From CAZIKF01 sp964539825 (GTDB lineage: Bacteria > Muiribacteriota > UBA6191), in the NCBI GenBank assembly GCA_964539825.1, contig CAZIKF010000008.1, positions 1 to 64,000 on the forward strand: a DNA stretch of 64,000 nt, in the 5' to 3' direction. The notes below the pieces were generated by a model. It was not told the origin of the DNA. It searched no databases and saw nothing but the letters and a program-made list of their open reading frames with translations. Position numbers and translations under genes: made by a program. The stretch's first letter is position 1. Each line of letters opens with the position of its first letter. Positions 60,606-64,000 of the stretch are shown here, in pieces.

Positions 60606-61724
60606 ATGAACGCAAAAACACCATTTAAAGACACTCAATCACTACAGGGTTCAAAAATTCTGGTAGTGGATGATTCGGTCACGCTTCGAAAACGGATTCT
60701 CGAGTTCATGAGCTTGGAAGGATTCGTTACACAAGAGGCATCGAGGGGTGCAGAAGTGATCCCCCTGGCTAAAAAATTCCTTCCTGATCTCATTTTGATG
60801 GATGTCATCATGCCTGATTGTGACGGAATTGAATTATGTAAGGAGCTTAGAACATTCCAGCAGTTTGAAAAGGTACCCATACTGATGCTGACCGTAAAAG
60901 GCTCCGCTTATGATGTGTCCGAAGCGTTCAAGGCAGGTGCCAATGACTATGTGAGAAAACCTTTCGGGGCCGAGGAACTTCTCCTGAGAATCAGGGTTCA
61001 TCTGCATACGATGAAGCTTCTTAAGCAGCTTGAGGAAGCGACGGATACCATCGGGAAATACATGGGTCTCACCGCCTATGAAATCCGTACACCATTGATG
61101 AACATCCTGGGACTCGCAGAAGTTCTAAACCAGGAATCTGTCTCTAAGAACGCGGAAACCAACTTTCTCTTCAAAAACCTTCTTACAGAAGGGGAGAGAC
61201 TCGTATCCATGGTGAATTCCATGCTGGAGATCAGCGATCTAGGTTTCGGCAAGATGGTATTAAGCAAGGAAGCCGTAGATCTTGACCTATTCCTTCCCGA
61301 AGTAGTCCGAAAGGCAGTGAGTCTGGGACGGCATCGCCAAATCGAGCTTACCCTGGACTGTAGTCTTGAGCACTCCGAAGTATTCATGGATGCTGAGAAA
61401 ATCCAGCAAGCCCTGGATAACCTGTTTTTCAATGCTCTGGACTCCTCACCCCAGCCAGGTGAGGTGACTATCAGGGCTCGAAGTACTGAAGATGGAGTGC
61501 GAATAGAGGTTCAGGACCAGGGACCCGGAATCACCGCGGAAGACAAAAATAATATTTTCGACCCATTTTTCCGAGATAGTTTAACAGGTCACTCTTCTTC
61601 CAGGGGTGTCGGGTTGGGCCTGGGAATTACCCGCAGAATCATTGATAAACATAATGGTACTATGGGAGTGGATAACAACGCCCAAGGCGGAGCAATTTTT
61701 TACATCACTCTTCCCTATGCATAA
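60606..61724 (+). CDS. receiver-histidine kinase hybrid lacking the phospho-accepting His
   Basis: A receiver domain (about 20-140) has acidic residues in LVVDDS, the phospho-acceptor Asp in LILMDVIMPD and Lys in RKPFG. After a short helix, the HisKA-like region reads 'MGLTAYEIRTPLMNILG', where the expected His is Tyr158 (codon TAT; His would be CAT). The ATPase domain keeps the N box (LDNLFFNALDSS), G1 (DQGPGI), F and G2 (GVGLGLGI). It can probably bind ATP but cannot autophosphorylate on a canonical His. I choose the ATG at 60606 over a TTG at 60570. Confidence 0.88.
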   Translation: MNAKTPFKDTQSLQGSKILVVDDSVTLRKRILEFMSLEGFVTQEASRGAEVIPLAKKFLPDLILMDVIMPDCDGIELCKELRTFQQFEKVPILMLTVKGSAYDVSEAFKAGANDYVRKPFGAEELLLRIRVHLHTMKLLKQLEEATDTIGKYMGLTAYEIRTPLMNILGLAEVLNQESVSKNAETNFLFKNLLTEGERLVSMVNSMLEISDLGFGKMVLSKEAVDLDLFLPEVVRKAVSLGRHRQIELTLDCSLEHSEVFMDAEKIQQALDNLFFNALDSSPQPGEVTIRARSTEDGVRIEVQDQGPGITAEDKNNIFDPFFRDSLTGHSSSRGVGLGLGITRRIIDKHNGTMGVDNNAQGGAIFYITLPYA

Positions 61725-62286
61725 AATATTCTCAATCATAATCGCTCAAATCACTCTTCTTTCCCTCTGCCATGCCCTACCTAAGTATGCCCAGCGGGAA
61801 GGGGTTTCCTGTAACTATTGTCATGTCCGCAACGATGCACGAAAACTTAACGAAATCGGTACGTTTTACCTGAGTAACAAACATGCCTTTCCCTATCACA
61901 TGAAACCCCCGATTTCAGCACAATACCCGGATTCAAGAACCGATCCGGCCTTTCTCAAACTGAGACAAAGATATTTGAAAAAATATGCTTCCGACGACCC
62001 GATTGAGGAATATTCAAAGAGAGGCAAACGCCTTTTTTTCGGCTCTCTCAAAATCGAAAAAAAGTCCGCAAAAAATTGTGCTTCCTGTCACACTCCCCGT
62101 GAAATCGCCCAGGTGAACAGACTATATCCCAGGTATGTACCATTGGCCGGTACAGTGTTGAGCCTGGAGCAGATGCAAAACTACTGTATTGAGCAACATC
62201 TATTTGGAAAACCTCTAGTTCTTGGAGGTAAGGATTCCCTGTCAATTTCAGCCTATATCAATCGAATCAAGAAACAGAGTCCATGA
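61717..62286 (+). CDS. di-haem c-type cytochrome, secreted
   Basis: The 189-residue protein has a signal peptide (about 1-20) and two CXXCH haem sites: CNYCH (residues 32-36) and CASCH (121-125). Candidate axial ligands (Met62; later Met residues) cannot be assigned firmly. It is a periplasmic electron carrier or sensor-type cytochrome. The ATG lies inside the stop of the kinase gene (ATGCATAA) and its stop overlaps polA's ATG by 4 bases. An upstream start at 61606 would lie inside the kinase gene and is not used. Confidence 0.85.
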   Translation: MHKIFSIIIAQITLLSLCHALPKYAQREGVSCNYCHVRNDARKLNEIGTFYLSNKHAFPYHMKPPISAQYPDSRTDPAFLKLRQRYLKKYASDDPIEEYSKRGKRLFFGSLKIEKKSAKNCASCHTPREIAQVNRLYPRYVPLAGTVLSLEQMQNYCIEQHLFGKPLVLGGKDSLSISAYINRIKKQSP

Positions 62287-64000
62287 AGAAGCTTCTTATC
62301 TTCGACTCTCACTCCATCCTTTATAAGAGCTATTTCGCTTTCATTCGGGCACCCTTAAGAAACTCCAAGGGAATGAACACATCCGCCGTCTTTGGCTTTC
62401 TACGTTACTACTTTTCAATCTTACGGCAGTTTGAGCCTGACTACATTTGCTTTGCGTTTGATAAAAGCCGAAAAACCTTTCGTTCAGAAATCTACCCTGA
62501 GTATAAGGCTCATAGAGATGAAACACCTGAAGATCTCAGGGCACAGTTTCCGTATGCGAGAGCTGTTGCAGAAGCCATGGAAATCAAAACTCTGATGTTA
62601 GACGGTTTTGAGGCTGATGATATTTTAGGAAGCCTCTCTCATCAACTCTGTGAGGCTCACTCAGATCTAAGGGCATACCTGATTACAGGGGACAGAGACT
62701 CCTTTCAACTGGTTAATGATTCGGTTTTCGTAGGTTATACCTCTTCCAAAGCAAGGGAGGGAGTGGAGCTCTATGACCTTGCTGCGATCCGAGACAAGTA
62801 TGGTGTGGAGCCGGAATCTTTGATTGAGGTGAAGGCCTTACAGGGAGACCCTTCGGACAATATTCCCGGAGTTAAGGGAGTTGGAGAGAAAACAGCGCTA
62901 AAACTGATTCGTGAATGGGGAACACTCAACAATCTCTATGAAAACCTGGACTCCATTAAAGGAAAACTCCGGGAGCGTCTTGAATCAGACCGAGACTCGG
63001 CCTTTCTCTCCCACAAGCTGGCACGGATCAACCTCGGCATTAATCTCGAAGTAGATTTGAGTGATCTTGAATTTCCCCGTGAATACGGCCCCAAACTCCT
63101 TGAAATTCTCAAAGAATTGGAATTTCAATCCCTGATTGAGACACTTTATCCCGAATTACCCGAACCAATTTCTCAACCTGTGGAAAGGCCGCCTACTGAA
63201 TATGCTCTTGTTCTGGAGGAATCGGAGCTTTCCAGCTTGTGTTCAACTCTGCAGTCAGCACAGACCATAGCCTTTGATACCGAAACGGATTCCCTGAATC
63301 CCTACCGGGCCAATCTTGTAGGACTGGCTCTTTCCTGGAGCCAGGGCAAGAGTGTATACATCCCCTTTTTACACTCAGAAACGAATGGCCGCACTCAGCT
63401 CTCCCATGAAAGGGTTCTTGATAAGATTCGCCCCCTTTTCGAAGATCCTTCCAAAACCTGGATCGCGCATAATCTAAAATACGATATGGCCGTACTGAAG
63501 AAGTATGACTTTCAGTATCCTCCATGCTTTAGAGATACGCTTATTTTGGCTCATCTACTCTACCCCGGTACTCAATTAGGATTGAAGGCTTTGGCAAACC
63601 GTCTCCTGGGGGAAGATCGCATTAAGTTCAAAGAGTTAATGGGTGATCAGGATTCCTTTTCACAAGCCGATCTTGAGACCGCTTGTGAATATGCCTGCGC
63701 CGACGCTGATAACACCCTGGCTCTTTATGAACTTTTTGGGAAGGAATTAGAACAAAAGCCAGGCTTGAGGACATTGGCGAACAATATTGAATTCCCGCTC
63801 ATTGAGGTCTTGGAAAAGATGGAGGAAACTGGCATAAAGATTGACCGCGAACACTTTCGAACACTGTCCGAAGAGCTTGAGCGCGAGTCAAAAAGAGTAC
63901 GTATCAAAGTCTTTCAAATTGCAGGTGAAGAGTTCAATCTCAACTCTACAAAACAGCTTCAAAAGATACTTATGGAGAGGCTGGAAATCCCGCTCACCCG
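62283..64000 (+). CDS. polA: DNA polymerase I, 5' part (runs off the window)
   Basis: The frame is open from ATG 62283 to the window end, so the polymerase domain is mostly missing. The 5'-3' exonuclease domain (about 1-290) has the early 'LLIFDSHSILYKSYFAF', 'DGFEADDILGSLS' and 'LITGDRDSFQLV', and the helix-hairpin 'NIPGVKGVGEKTALKLI'. The 3'-5' proofreading domain (about 300-490) keeps 'AFDTETDSLNPY', 'IAHNLKYDMAVLKKY' and 'YACADADNTLALYELF', so proofreading appears intact, unlike in many polA genes. The ATG overlaps the cytochrome stop by 4 bases. Confidence 0.95.
   Translation, partial: MKKLLIFDSHSILYKSYFAFIRAPLRNSKGMNTSAVFGFLRYYFSILRQFEPDYICFAFDKSRKTFRSEIYPEYKAHRDETPEDLRAQFPYARAVAEAMEIKTLMLDGFEADDILGSLSHQLCEAHSDLRAYLITGDRDSFQLVNDSVFVGYTSSKAREGVELYDLAAIRDKYGVEPESLIEVKALQGDPSDNIPGVKGVGEKTALKLIREWGTLNNLYENLDSIKGKLRERLESDRDSAFLSHKLARINLGINLEVDLSDLEFPREYGPKLLEILKELEFQSLIETLYPELPEPISQPVERPPTEYALVLEESELSSLCSTLQSAQTIAFDTETDSLNPYRANLVGLALSWSQGKSVYIPFLHSETNGRTQLSHERVLDKIRPLFEDPSKTWIAHNLKYDMAVLKKYDFQYPPCFRDTLILAHLLYPGTQLGLKALANRLLGEDRIKFKELMGDQDSFSQADLETACEYACADADNTLALYELFGKELEQKPGLRTLANNIEFPLIEVLEKMEETGIKIDREHFRTLSEELERESKRVRIKVFQIAGEEFNLNSTKQLQKILMERLEIPLT

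Noticed and set aside
61606..61716. Earlier start for the cytochrome gene inside the kinase gene
   Set aside because: The later ATG gives a clean signal peptide and an 8-base overlap typical of this genome.
1..64000. tRNA, rRNA or CRISPR array
   Set aside because: No intergenic stretch shows a cloverleaf-like T-loop arrangement, rRNA signature or regularly spaced direct repeats of 25-40 bases; the 9-bp arrays lack spacers.

Overview
The window reads as one contig of an uncultured, aerobic, diderm (Gram-negative type) bacterium with mid-range GC. Signs of this are many signal peptides and a lipobox lipoprotein, a di-haem c-type cytochrome, pseudopilins, PdxJ-type vitamin B6 synthesis, and an oxygen-dependent homogentisate pathway. 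No rRNA or tRNA was found, so I do not name a phylum. Genes are tightly packed, often overlapping by 4-11 bases (ATGA or ATGNNTAA junctions), and intrinsic terminators are rare. One assembly gap of exactly 100 N (2861-2960) interrupts a gene.

Layout. 1-1125: a zeta-toxin-like kinase with a tiny overlapping partner gene, then palindromic repeats. 1126-6246: HEAT protein, a gapped amidase-like/Ser-Thr-rich protein, GerMN protein, NHL propeller and TPR lipoprotein (envelope cluster). 6240-8356 (minus): lepB and era. 8496-14648: a secreted subtilase, a carboxypeptidase-regulatory-like surface protein, a diguanylate cyclase and an overlapping partner with a degenerate GGDEF. 14632-24660: metG, TatD nuclease, TPR protein, YfiH/laccase-domain protein, pdxJ and three tandem HEAT-repeat paralogues. 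24661-26366: higBA toxin-antitoxin module among repeat fragments, then a YraN-like gene. 26367-33634 (minus): one long operon, hmgA-hppD-fahA-maiA-serS-membrane protein-rRNA pseudouridine synthase, in which tyrosine catabolism is transcriptionally joined to translation genes. 33711-35571 (minus): ECF sigma factor and FecR-type anti-sigma factor. 35828-38832: alaS-ruvX. 39069-40883: pseudopilin operon. 41028-43055: pyk, STAS protein and rpmE. 43354-46219: two secreted proteins of unknown role. 46592-53406: haemolysin III/PAQR protein, a 524-bp terminal-inverted-repeat element, an MFS transporter, a methyltransferase, a DUF2059-like protein and three GNAT acetyltransferases. 53505-55939: proB-proA. 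56016-60448 (minus): a three-gene secreted/methyltransferase-like cluster and a large subtilase. 60606-64000: a receiver-kinase hybrid lacking its phospho-accepting His, a di-haem cytochrome and the start of polA.

The most notable unexplained structure lies between genes. There are at least five arrays of a degenerate 9-bp minisatellite (NCAAAGGAA type). A MITE-like inverted-repeat element at 47266-47789 has diverged pieces flanking the higBA module. Long hairpins of the GTCATYCC type also occur. Among the proteins, the two clearest oddities are signalling enzymes that look catalytically dead but sit beside or within otherwise intact modules: the Tyr158 kinase and the degenerate GGDEF partner.
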